In this document: positions 1-10,334 of the stretch, in pieces
Position numbering within the stretch: the first letter of the stretch is position 1
How the letters are laid out: every line of letters begins with the position of its first letter
From: an uncultured Cytophagales bacterium
GTDB lineage: Bacteria; Bacteroidota; Bacteroidia; Cytophagales; Thermonemataceae
Direction of reading: 5' to 3'
Assembly: GCA_938002655.1 (NCBI GenBank)
Contig: CALLAC010000008.1
Coordinates: forward strand, 62,001-126,000
DNA: 64,000 bases
Program-made: the position numbers and the translations under genes
The notes under the pieces: generated by a model
Seen by the model: the letters and a program-made list of their open reading frames with translations, nothing else
Databases searched by the model: none
What the model was told of the DNA's origin: nothing

Positions 1-1997
<1,997 letters not shown>

Positions 1998-2083
1998 AAA
2001 AAGGCAGTCTGTGCATTAAAATAAACTTTTCCCTATGTAAAAATGTTTATCTTTTGCTAATTTAGAAAAACTATCTTACAGCT

Positions 2084-2707
2084 ATGCGTTGGTTGATTGT
2101 AATTTCAGCAACTTTTCTTTTAGTGAGTTGCATGCAAGAAAAACGCCTGCCCATTTTAGGAGAGCGGCAGGTTATTCAGGTAGAAAAAGATGGTAAAATC
2201 CTAACAGATACGCTCTACCACACTATTTCAGCTTTTCGTTTTATCAATCAGGATAGTGTAGAAATTACTGAAAAAACTTTTGAAGGTAAAATTTATGTGG
2301 CAGACTTTTTTTTCACCACTTGCCCTAGTATTTGCCCAAAAATGAAGCAACAAATGCTTCGCATATACGAAAAATATAAAGATGATGACCGTATTTTACT
2401 GCTCTCACATTCTATTTCTCGCGAAGATAGCGTGCCTGTATTGCGAGAATATGCAAAAAAAATAAAAATCAGCTCTAAACGTTGGCATTTGGTTACAGGG
2501 AATTGGAACGAAATTGAGCGTATGGCAAAACAATACTTTGTTACCGTAACCGAAGATAAAGACGAGCCCGGAGGCTATTTACACAGCGGTCATTTTGCTC
2601 TGATTGATAAACAAAAACGTATCAGGGGTATTTACGAAGGTACAGACCCCAAAGAAGTAGATAAGTTGCTCAAAGATATTGATATTTTGCTCAATGAAAA
2701 TCCCTAA
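2084..2707 (+). CDS. SCO1/SenC-family copper chaperone lipoprotein
   Basis: The 207-residue protein has a lipobox (LLVSC, Cys16) and a thioredoxin-like SCO fold. The copper-binding motif TCPSICPKM gives Cys80 and Cys84, and the distal histidine ligand lies in YLHSGHF (His167 or His170). SCO proteins deliver copper to, or reduce, the CuA site of cytochrome c oxidase on the periplasmic side. The next gene, a small c-type cytochrome, overlaps its end by 14 bases, so the two are co-translated. Oxidase subunits are not in the window, so the target is inferred from the family. Confidence 0.92.
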   Translation: MRWLIVISATFLLVSCMQEKRLPILGERQVIQVEKDGKILTDTLYHTISAFRFINQDSVEITEKTFEGKIYVADFFFTTCPSICPKMKQQMLRIYEKYKDDDRILLLSHSISREDSVPVLREYAKKIKISSKRWHLVTGNWNEIERMAKQYFVTVTEDKDEPGGYLHSGHFALIDKQKRIRGIYEGTDPKEVDKLLKDIDILLNENP

Positions 2708-3107
2708 ACCAATACTGGCGGCTTTTCCTATTCTTTTTTTCATAGGTTTGCTATTGGGTAACTTGTTTTTTTTCAAAACACAGGAGCAAGGACAAAAGCT
2801 CTATCATTTGCATTGCTCTTCTTGCCACATGGAAAACGGCGAAGGACTTGCAGGACTTATTCCACCGCTCAGAAAAGCAGATTGGCTTGCCAAAAATCCT
2901 GAAAAAATTGCTTGCATTATTCGCTATGGGCAAAAAGAAGAAATACAGGTCAATGGAGCAACCTACAACCACCCTATGCCTGCTAATCTACAACTTTCTG
3001 ATGTTGAAATTCATAATCTTACGAATTTCCTTCTTACAAACTTTGAAAACAGCCTTCCTAAACGCACTTTCGAACAAATTGTAAAAGATTTGCAGACTTG
3101 TCGTTAG
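2694..3107 (+). CDS. Membrane-anchored monohaem c-type cytochrome
   Basis: The 137-residue protein has one N-terminal hydrophobic segment (about residues 7-24), then a class I cytochrome c domain. CSSCH binds the haem covalently. The likely axial methionine is in the conserved NHPMPA segment. I chose ATG 2694 over an upstream TTG (2679) because it gives a normal anchor sequence. The gene starts inside the SCO gene, implying linked expression. It probably carries electrons in the periplasm near a terminal oxidase; the partner is not visible. Confidence 0.9.
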   Translation: MKIPKPILAAFPILFFIGLLLGNLFFFKTQEQGQKLYHLHCSSCHMENGEGLAGLIPPLRKADWLAKNPEKIACIIRYGQKEEIQVNGATYNHPMPANLQLSDVEIHNLTNFLLTNFENSLPKRTFEQIVKDLQTCR

Positions 3108-3214
3108 GATTTTTCATTTTTTTTTGATATAATTCAGCACTATTTTGTACATTTTGCATAAGAAAACGTAACGAAACACTTGGCTTTGTCGTTTTCTTTC
3201 TCAATTGCCGAATT

Positions 3215-3763
3215 ATGACTATTTTAGAAAGCTTTATTTCTGTCTTCAAACCTAAAAAAAAGCAAGCCCCTGTACATGAAATTGCTCGCTATACACTCAA
3301 CTACGAAGATGCACGAGATATAGGGGTATTGTTTAGCCATTCCAACGACGAAAACCCCAAGGCTATCAATTATTTTGTAAAGCTTTTACAGAAGGACAAA
3401 AAAAATGTGAAGGCTTTGGCATATTTTGAGGAAAAACATTCCAACCCATACGATTTTCGTTTTGATTTCTTCACTGCCAAAGATATTGATAGCAAGGGAG
3501 TTATTCATTCTTTACAAGTAGAGGAGTTTGTACAAAGAGAGTTTGATTACCTCTATTGTGTAAATGTTGTAGAGTTTCCGCCTTTTCATTACATTATGAA
3601 AAGAAGCCATGCTAAATTTCGGATTGGCAAATTTTATCCCGAAATGCTTGATTCTTTTGAACTAATGATAGATATTGGCGAAAATAAAAATGCTGTTGAT
3701 TTAATTTTGCAGATGTTACATTTTACGAAAACCTTAATCGTTCATAATCCGTTGCCAAAATGA
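3215..3763 (+). CDS. Conserved Bacteroidota protein, DUF6913-like
   Basis: A 182-residue soluble protein with no signal peptide or membrane segment. The layout resembles the Bacteroidota family annotated as DUF6913: an N-terminal basic stretch (FKPKKKQ), a domain with DIGVLFSHS, a central segment about residues 65-120 and a C-terminal SHAKFRIGKF...ELMIDI block. I recall this family from memory, so the name is tentative, and no function is known to me. The stop overlaps the next gene (M61 peptidase) by 4 bases, so the two are likely translated together. Confidence 0.8.
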   Translation: MTILESFISVFKPKKKQAPVHEIARYTLNYEDARDIGVLFSHSNDENPKAINYFVKLLQKDKKNVKALAYFEEKHSNPYDFRFDFFTAKDIDSKGVIHSLQVEEFVQREFDYLYCVNVVEFPPFHYIMKRSHAKFRIGKFYPEMLDSFELMIDIGENKNAVDLILQMLHFTKTLIVHNPLPK

Positions 3764-5484
3764 TACACTATCGCATCGCTTATAGCAATCCACAAGCCCG
3801 ATTTTTGGAAATTGAATGTAAAATTACCTCCTTACATAGCACGAGCCTGAATATTTATTTGCCTGCTTGGCGTCCTGGGCGATACGAGTTGCAAAATTAT
3901 GCGAAAAATATCTTTGATTTTGCTGTTTTTGATGAACAAAATCGCCTTCTTCCTTACCGAAAGATAAACCGAAACACTTGGCAAGTGCAATGCCAATCTG
4001 CTTCGGAACTTGTAGTGAAGTATCGCTATTATGCTTTTCAGCTAGATGCAGGCGGCTCCTATCTTGATGATACCCAAGTGTATTGCAATCCTATCAACTG
4101 CTTCATATATGCTGAAAACCTGCTTGATGAGCCTTGTACGTTGGAACTGGCTTTGCCTGATAGCTATCAAGTAGCTTGCGGGCTTCCTAAAAAAGCTAAA
4201 AATCTTTGGCAGGCAGAAAATTATCATCATCTCGTAGATAGTCCTTTTATTGCTTCTGCCTCACTAGAACACAAAACCTACAAGGTTGCAAATACAACTT
4301 TTCATATATGGCTACAAGGCGATTGGCAACCTGATTGGGAAGTAGTGCTGAAAGATTTTGAAAAATTTACAGCTTGGCAAATTCAACTCTTTGGCGAATT
4401 TCCTGAGAAAGACTACCATTTTTTATTTCAAATTTTGCCCTATAAGTTTTATCATGGCGTAGAGCATCGTAATTCTACGGTGATTTGTTTGGGTAGTGCC
4501 GAAAAAATGAGTGAAGATGAAAATTATGACAATTTTTTGGCAATCGCTTCCCACGAATTGTTCCATAGCTGGAATGTTTGCAAGATTCGTCCTGCCGAAC
4601 TCTTGCCGTACAACTATGCAAGCGAAACATATTTTGAAACAGGCTGGATAGCCGAAGGGATTACGACTTATTACGGTGATTTGGCTTTGCAACGTTCGGG
4701 GGTGTGGGAATCGGACTATTTTCTGAAAGAAACCAATAAAATACTGAAAAACCATTTCGAAAATTTCGGCAGAATGCAAGCCTCTCTTGCCGAAGCCTCT
4801 TGGGATTTGTGGATAGATGGCTATCTGAAAGAAGAAATTTTTCCCCAACGCAATCCTTCTATCTATCGAAAAGGAGCTATTGTAGCAATGCTTTTAGATT
4901 GGACTATACGCTTGCAAACGCAAAACACAGCCTCTCTGGATAGCGTAATGCGTGAGATGTGGTTACAATTTGGTAAAACTGCTCGTGGCTACACAATGCA
5001 AGATTTTCAGGCAGTTGCCGAAAAAATTGCTCAAAGTTCTTTACAGAGTTTTTTTGAAAAGTATGTTTTTGGCAAAGAAAGTTTGGATAAGCCCCTTCAA
5101 GAGTTGGCAGAGTATTTTGCTCTAAACCTGATAGTGCAACATTACAATTTTGGTACGGAAGTTTTTGGCTTCAAAGCTATTCAAAAAAATGGGGCATACT
5201 TTGTTAGTCTCATTGAGCCCAATTCTAATGCTTGGGCAGTATTGAGCCTTGCCGATGAAATCGTGGCAGTTGATGATAGAAAAGTAGAAAATAATCTGGC
5301 AGAGCTTTTAGGTAATAAACAAACCGTTATTCTTACCATTTTCCGACAAAAAAGGCTTTTGCACGTGCTTCTGCAAGCCAATCGTGAAAGTTATCTGCAA
5401 AATTATCTCTTACAAATCAATCCTTCGGCAGATGGCGAGCAAAAAGCTAATCTAGTGGCTTGGCTAGAAGGTAAAATTTTGTAA
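3760..5484 (+). CDS. M61-family metallopeptidase with PDZ domain
   Basis: The 574-residue protein matches the M61 (glycyl aminopeptidase) family. An N-terminal beta-sandwich is followed by a catalytic domain with zinc motif HELFH (about residues 265-269) and the family motif GVEHRNST upstream of it. The glutamate-containing WIAEGITTYYGD stretch supplies the third ligand region. The C-terminal part (about 460-550) is PDZ-like. M61 enzymes release N-terminal glycine or act as broader aminopeptidases. I see no signal peptide, so it is probably cytoplasmic. It overlaps the preceding gene by 4 bases. Confidence 0.93.
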   Translation: MIHYRIAYSNPQARFLEIECKITSLHSTSLNIYLPAWRPGRYELQNYAKNIFDFAVFDEQNRLLPYRKINRNTWQVQCQSASELVVKYRYYAFQLDAGGSYLDDTQVYCNPINCFIYAENLLDEPCTLELALPDSYQVACGLPKKAKNLWQAENYHHLVDSPFIASASLEHKTYKVANTTFHIWLQGDWQPDWEVVLKDFEKFTAWQIQLFGEFPEKDYHFLFQILPYKFYHGVEHRNSTVICLGSAEKMSEDENYDNFLAIASHELFHSWNVCKIRPAELLPYNYASETYFETGWIAEGITTYYGDLALQRSGVWESDYFLKETNKILKNHFENFGRMQASLAEASWDLWIDGYLKEEIFPQRNPSIYRKGAIVAMLLDWTIRLQTQNTASLDSVMREMWLQFGKTARGYTMQDFQAVAEKIAQSSLQSFFEKYVFGKESLDKPLQELAEYFALNLIVQHYNFGTEVFGFKAIQKNGAYFVSLIEPNSNAWAVLSLADEIVAVDDRKVENNLAELLGNKQTVILTIFRQKRLLHVLLQANRESYLQNYLLQINPSADGEQKANLVAWLEGKIL

Positions 5485-5517
5485 ATTTACCTGTTTTTTT
5501 CAGAAAACCCCAAAAGC

Positions 5518-6756
5518 GTGGATATTCTTAGATTTCTGACTGCAGGTAGCGTAGACGATGGTAAAAGTACACTCATAGGAAGACTTTTATACGACACACA
5601 TAATCTTTTGCAAGACCAGTTAGAAGCTATTGAGCGAGCTAGCCGAAATAAAGATTTTTTAGACCTCTCGCTCATTACCGATGGCTTAAAGGCTGAACGT
5701 GAGCAAGGAATTACGATTGATGTTGCCTACAAGTATTTCCAAACAGCTCGGCGTAAGTTTATTATCGCAGATTGCCCTGGGCATCTGCAATATACCCGCA
5801 ATATGATTACAGGGGCTACTCATTCGCAGCTGGCTCTTATCTTGGTTGACGCTCGCAAGGGCATTCAGGAGCAAACCAAACGTCATACGATTATTTGTAC
5901 CAAATTTGGGGTTCAGCATCTTGTCTTGTGTGTCAATAAAATGGATTTGGTAGATTTTTCGGAACAGGTTTTTCAAGAAATTTGTGCCGAGTATAAAGGT
6001 TTCTTGGAGCGTTTACCCGTAAAAACTATTCACTTTTTACCTATTTCTGCATTCTGGGGCGATAATATTGCTCAGTTAAGTTCAAATATGCCTTGGTATA
6101 AAGGCAAGACACTCATACAAATTCTTGAAAATGAAAATTTTTCTGAAAATATTTCTGAAAGAAAGCGTTTTCAGGTGCAACTTGTACTGCGTCCTCATCA
6201 AGATTACAGAGGCTTTGCAGGAACAATTATGAGTGGCTCTTTCAAAAAAGGTGATAAAGTAAAGGTATTGCCAAGTAAAGAACTCAACTATGTGAAGCAT
6301 CTTGAATTGGCAGGAAAAGAAATAAATGAAGCACATGCAGGGCAAGCTATCGTTGTTTGTTTACAAGATGAAGTGCCATTTTCTCGTGGTGATATGCTCA
6401 TAGAGGCAGATGAAAACTATTCAGAAAATCAGAATATCAGGGTTTTGCTTGCTTGGCTTGATGATAGGCAAATCTTACAAGTTGGGAAAAAGTACTGGTT
6501 GCAGAAAGGCTCTAAACTTGTAAAATGTGTAGTAAAGGCTATTCCTCGTAAGCTCAATATCCAAACGGCTACTTACGAAACGGCAGATAATTCTTTATAC
6601 CTAAACGAGATAGCAGAAGTGCATTTACGTCTTGCCGAGCCATTGCATTTTGATAATTTCTACGAAAATGCTCCCAATGGCAATTTTATTTTAGTTGATG
6701 AGCAAAGCAATCAGACCTCTGCGGCAGGAGTTTTTGAAGAGTATTTGCAGGCATAA
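5518..6756 (+). CDS. cysN: Sulfate adenylyltransferase GTPase subunit CysN
   Basis: CysN is the regulatory GTPase of ATP sulfurylase; GTP hydrolysis drives CysD to form adenosine 5'-phosphosulfate. The G-domain motifs are clear: GSVDDGKST (P-loop, residues 10-18), DCPGH (G3) and NKMD (G4), followed by EF-Tu-like domains II and III. Length (412) fits the stand-alone CysN without a fused APS kinase. The family N-terminus (MDILRF-type) begins exactly at a GTG, so GTG 5518 is the start. The partner cysD normally lies just upstream, but here an M61 peptidase does, and no cys gene follows. Confidence 0.94.
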   Translation: MDILRFLTAGSVDDGKSTLIGRLLYDTHNLLQDQLEAIERASRNKDFLDLSLITDGLKAEREQGITIDVAYKYFQTARRKFIIADCPGHLQYTRNMITGATHSQLALILVDARKGIQEQTKRHTIICTKFGVQHLVLCVNKMDLVDFSEQVFQEICAEYKGFLERLPVKTIHFLPISAFWGDNIAQLSSNMPWYKGKTLIQILENENFSENISERKRFQVQLVLRPHQDYRGFAGTIMSGSFKKGDKVKVLPSKELNYVKHLELAGKEINEAHAGQAIVVCLQDEVPFSRGDMLIEADENYSENQNIRVLLAWLDDRQILQVGKKYWLQKGSKLVKCVVKAIPRKLNIQTATYETADNSLYLNEIAEVHLRLAEPLHFDNFYENAPNGNFILVDEQSNQTSAAGVFEEYLQA

Positions 6757-6904
6757 TAAGCAAGAAATAGGCAAATTAGTTGCAAATTATTATGAAAGCC
6801 GCAAAGTCTTTAAATTTACGGTTCGGGTTACTTTTTAGAATAGTATTCAACAAGCAGGGTTATCAAAAAAGTGAGACAAAGCTAATTTGCTAAAAAATCT
6901 GGAA

Positions 6905-6933
6905 AAGCTATGAGGCTCAAAAACTCATAGCTT
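6905..6933. terminator. Inverted repeat between convergent cysN and ftsH
   Basis: A perfect 10-base inverted repeat (AAGCTATGAG / CTCATAGCTT) with a 9-base loop lies between the ends of two convergent genes. The U-tract is weak on both strands, so termination is inferred mainly from position and stem quality. The rest of the 6757-6979 gap shows nothing I can call. Confidence 0.5.
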
Positions 6934-6979
6934 GATTCTTGCATATTTATGCTATACTCTTTTCATATTGTGGGGCAAA

Positions 6980-9010
6980 TCATTCCTTTTCCAAGTTGAT
7001 TTTTTCTTTTTCGGTTTGATTACTTTTTTCTTCACCTTGCGAGCTATTAGTATAGGCTTGGTAGGTAGTTTCTTTGGCAAAAGGACGCTTTCCGATAAGT
7101 TCTTCCAAATCGTATTGAAAAAGTACTTCTTTTTTCAGAAGGGCTTGGGCGACTTTTTCTAGATCTTCGCGATGCTCTTGTAGGAGCATTTTAGTTCTTT
7201 CGTAGGCGTGGTCAATAATTTTCTTAACTTCCTTATCAATCAGTTCGGCGGTAGCTTCTGAATAAGGTTTTTCGAAGATAAAATCGGATTGAGGCTTGGA
7301 GTCGTAGAAAGAAAGATTGCCGATTTTTTCGTTCATACCGTACACGGTAACCATTGCATAAGCCATTTTAGTAATTCGCTCTAAATCACTTAATGCACCT
7401 GTTGAAATTTTGCCAAATACGATTTCTTCGGCGGCTCTGCCACCGAGTGTCATACAGATTTCGTCAATCATTTGTTCTGTTTGATAGAGGAACTGCTCTT
7501 TGGGTAGATATTGGGCATATCCCAAAGCCGCAACACCACGAGGTACAATGCTGACTTTCACCAAGGGGTCGGCGTGTTCCAAGAACCATCCTGCTACGGC
7601 ATGCCCTGCTTCATGATAAGCGACGATGCGTTTTTCTTCGGGCGAAATGAGTTTATTTTTCTTTTCCAAGCCACCAATCACTCTATCAATGGCATCTTGG
7701 AAATCTTGCATGTTGATTTCGTGTTTGCTTTTACGAGCGGCGATAAGAGCGGCTTCGTTACAAACGTTAGCAATTTCTGCACCTGCAAAGCCAGGTGTTT
7801 GAGCGGCAAGTTTTTTGGCATCTACGTCTTCACCCAATTTGAGCCTACGCAAATGGACTTTGAAAATAGCCTCTCTGCCAATAATATCGGGCTTATCTAT
7901 GCTAATTTGTCTATCAAAACGACCAGGACGAAGCAGAGCAGAATCCAACACATCGGGGCGGTTGGTAGCGGCAAGAATGATTACTCCTGAGTCAGTGCCG
8001 AAGCCGTCCATTTCTACTAATAGCGAATTGAGCGTATTTTCTCTTTCATCGTTGGCACCGGGCATCATTCCTCTGCCACGTGAGCGTCCGATAGCATCAA
8101 TTTCATCAATAAAAATAATACAAGGAGCTTTCTCTTTGGCTTGTCGGAACAAATCTCTTACTCTGGCGGCCCCTACTCCTACAAACATTTCCACAAAATC
8201 TGAGCCTGAAAGGCTGAAAAAAGGAACATTTGCTTCGCCAGCTACGGCTTTGGCAAGTAAAGTTTTACCTGTGCCCGGAGGTCCAATCAGCAAAGCTCCT
8301 TTGGGGATTTTTCCGCCTAAGTCGGTATATTTTTTAGGATTTTTAAGAAAATCTACAATTTCTTTGATTTCTTCTTTGGCTTCATCAAGGCCTGCAACGT
8401 CATCAAAGGTAACATTAACTTTGTTTTCTGCGTCAAAAAGTGTAGCACGAGAGCGTCCGATGCTGAACAGATTTCCGCCTGCGGGTCCACCTGCCATTCT
8501 ACGCATTAGCATCCAGAAACCAAAAATCAGTAGAAACAGAAAGCCCCACTGCATAAAGATGGCACCATAGTTGGAACGCTCGTCGAAACGAAGTTGGGCT
8601 TTTTGATTGCGTATAGGCTCTCGGTATAGCTCTATGAACTTATCAGCTGAGGGAATTCGAAACCAGAAGTGCGGCCCTTTCAGGATACTGCTCTGAGAAC
8701 GTTGCCTGAGCAAACTGCCATATTTTTGTGCTTCTACTACCTCTTTTTTGAGTGTAATTTCGGCAATTTTTTCATCGGCAAAAACTACAATTTCGCTGAT
8801 ATCACCATTATTAAGCATAGTTTCAAAACTATCGGGCGAGGTTTCTACTGCCGAATAACTTCTGCTGAAATACACCACACTCAAGACAATGGCTATGAGC
8901 GTAAAAACCAGCCACATCTGATAGTTCGGATTGGGGTTTTTAGGTCTGTTGAGGTTATTATGAGGTAAATTTTGAGGATTTGTGTGAGTTTTTTCTTTAT
9001 TTTCTGCCAT
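6980..9010 (-). CDS. ftsH: ATP-dependent zinc metalloprotease FtsH
   Basis: FtsH degrades misfolded membrane proteins and short-lived regulators at the inner membrane. Counting from the ATG at 9022, it has two transmembrane helices (about 36-53 and 156-175) flanking a periplasmic domain, then an AAA+ module with Walker A GPPGTGKT (247-254), Walker B FIDEIDA and the SRH arginines, then a zinc protease with HEAGH (470-474). Start choice is open: ATG 9010 (MAENKE) is preferred, and ATG 9022 adds four residues. It follows rsfS by about 20 bases on the same strand and is probably co-transcribed. The C-terminus is charged and disordered. Confidence 0.97.
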   Translation of the reverse strand: MAENKEKTHTNPQNLPHNNLNRPKNPNPNYQMWLVFTLIAIVLSVVYFSRSYSAVETSPDSFETMLNNGDISEIVVFADEKIAEITLKKEVVEAQKYGSLLRQRSQSSILKGPHFWFRIPSADKFIELYREPIRNQKAQLRFDERSNYGAIFMQWGFLFLLIFGFWMLMRRMAGGPAGGNLFSIGRSRATLFDAENKVNVTFDDVAGLDEAKEEIKEIVDFLKNPKKYTDLGGKIPKGALLIGPPGTGKTLLAKAVAGEANVPFFSLSGSDFVEMFVGVGAARVRDLFRQAKEKAPCIIFIDEIDAIGRSRGRGMMPGANDERENTLNSLLVEMDGFGTDSGVIILAATNRPDVLDSALLRPGRFDRQISIDKPDIIGREAIFKVHLRRLKLGEDVDAKKLAAQTPGFAGAEIANVCNEAALIAARKSKHEINMQDFQDAIDRVIGGLEKKNKLISPEEKRIVAYHEAGHAVAGWFLEHADPLVKVSIVPRGVAALGYAQYLPKEQFLYQTEQMIDEICMTLGGRAAEEIVFGKISTGALSDLERITKMAYAMVTVYGMNEKIGNLSFYDSKPQSDFIFEKPYSEATAELIDKEVKKIIDHAYERTKMLLQEHREDLEKVAQALLKKEVLFQYDLEELIGKRPFAKETTYQAYTNSSQGEEKSNQTEKEKINLEKE

Positions 9011-9031
9011 AAAATTAAACATCTAAAATCT

Positions 9032-9403
9032 TCATGAAAAATATTGAACCTGTGCATCGCCCCAAAGTTCTTCCAAAGCATAAAATTCTCTTTTACTTCT
9101 TTTGAACACGTGGGCTACTACATCAACATAATCTAACAAAATCCATTCCTTATTTTGTTTTCCTTCCTTGTGCCAGGGCAATTCTTTTAAGTTTTTGTAC
9201 ACCTGCTCTTCAATGGAGTCGGAAATGGCATCTATTTGGGTATCGGAGTTTCCCGTGCAAATAATAAAATAATCTACGATGGCTGTTGGTACTTTCCGCA
9301 TATCTAACAGCACAATATCTTGTGCTTTTTTTTCTTGCATACCTTTGATAATCCAATCACAAAGGTTTTTTATTTCAGCTTCTTTACTTTTTTTTTGCTT
9401 CAT
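9032..9403 (-). CDS. rsfS: Ribosome silencing factor RsfS
   Basis: RsfS binds ribosomal protein uL14 and blocks subunit joining under nutrient limitation. The 123-residue protein shows the family core: a DIVLLDMRKV strand, the DYFIICTGNSDTQ segment, WHKEGKQNKEWILLDY, and the conserved DVVAHVF near the end. The start is placed at ATG 9403 (MKQKKS). The frame stays open upstream to 9478, but that extension is low-complexity and would overlap the divergent birA start. It lies directly upstream of ftsH, the usual Bacteroidota arrangement with birA on the other side. Confidence 0.95.
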   Translation of the reverse strand: MKQKKSKEAEIKNLCDWIIKGMQEKKAQDIVLLDMRKVPTAIVDYFIICTGNSDTQIDAISDSIEEQVYKNLKELPWHKEGKQNKEWILLDYVDVVAHVFKRSKREFYALEELWGDAQVQYFS

Positions 9404-9472
9404 TCGCTTGTTTTTTGTAGTATTGATGGAAGTTTTTGTTAAACAAAAATAAATTAAATTTATATTTATCTG

Positions 9473-10264
9473 ATGCAAAATTACGAAAATTTTTCTAAAA
9501 AAATCAAAACTTTATTCATCGGTCAAGATTTCCGATACCTGCCAACTTGTCATTCTACGAACGAATATGCTCTTTCTTTGCTTTCAATAGACGATTGTTT
9601 CGAAGGTACTACGATTCTTACCGATTGCCAAACAGCAGGAAAAGGTCAGCAAAATAGCTCTTGGGAAGCCGAACCTGCTCAAAATATTACCCTATCAGTA
9701 ATCTTATACCCCGATTTTCTGCAAGTACAAGAGCAATTTTACTTAAATATTGCTGTAACGCTGGCTATACACGATTTTTTGAGCCATTTCGTTCCCGATG
9801 TTTCTTTATTAAAAATCAAATGGTCTAATGATTTGTTGTATAAAAATCAAAAAATTTGTGGTGTTTTGATACAAAACCTCGTTTCAAGCGAAAAAATCAA
9901 TAAATCGGTAGTAGGAATAGGCATAAACATCAATCAAAAATCTTTCAAATATCCGCAAGCTGTATCTTTGAGCCAATTGACAGGTTTAATGTATGATTTA
10001 CCTTTTTTAGTGCAAAAATTATTAGAGAATTTAGAAAGTCGTTACTGGCAATTGCGTTCAAAAAAATTTGATAAGTTGCGGCAAAATTATTACGAAAGAT
10101 TGTTTGGCTTTCAGGAGTGGGTATGGTTTAGAAAGCAAAATAATCAGACTTTACCAGGGAAAATATGTGGCATAGATAGTGTAGGCAGGCTTCAAATAAG
10201 CTTTCCTGAAGGCTTGCAGGCATTTCAGTACAAGGAAATAGAATTTTTATTGGAAAGAATGTAA
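9473..10264 (+). CDS. birA: Biotin--[acetyl-CoA-carboxylase] ligase
   Basis: This enzyme activates biotin with ATP and attaches it to the biotin carboxyl carrier protein. The 263-residue protein lacks the N-terminal DNA-binding domain of E. coli BirA, so it is a group I ligase without repressor function. The catalytic core shows HSTNEYA, the biotinyl-AMP loop GKGQQNSSW, the KWSNDLL strand with the catalytic lysine, and GIGININ. The loop differs from the usual GRGRRGR form at the second and third arginine/glycine positions. It diverges from rsfS across a 69-base gap. Confidence 0.93.
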   Translation: MQNYENFSKKIKTLFIGQDFRYLPTCHSTNEYALSLLSIDDCFEGTTILTDCQTAGKGQQNSSWEAEPAQNITLSVILYPDFLQVQEQFYLNIAVTLAIHDFLSHFVPDVSLLKIKWSNDLLYKNQKICGVLIQNLVSSEKINKSVVGIGININQKSFKYPQAVSLSQLTGLMYDLPFLVQKLLENLESRYWQLRSKKFDKLRQNYYERLFGFQEWVWFRKQNNQTLPGKICGIDSVGRLQISFPEGLQAFQYKEIEFLLERM

Positions 10265-10334
10265 TATTTTTGTATTTTGGCATCCACAATTATTGCAAAT
10301 GGCAACCAAGTGTATTACTTCAAAATTTGAATGT

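Noticed and set aside
6932-7162. 76-codon plus-strand open frame after cysN
   Set aside because: Mostly antisense to the ftsH 3' end, with a Phe-rich non-protein-like translation.
7815-8570. 251-codon plus-strand frame inside ftsH
   Set aside because: It is fully antisense to the conserved AAA+ core of ftsH and reads as low-complexity Ser/Pro/Lys composition.
9404-9478. Longer RsfS start overlapping birA
   Set aside because: Adds a 25-residue Asn/Ile/Lys-rich tail with no family support and overlaps the divergent birA start.
10277-10300. Possible sigma-54 promoter (TTGGCA...TTGCA) before the PorE-like gene
   Set aside because: The gap between the GG and GC elements is about 14 bases, not the required 10.
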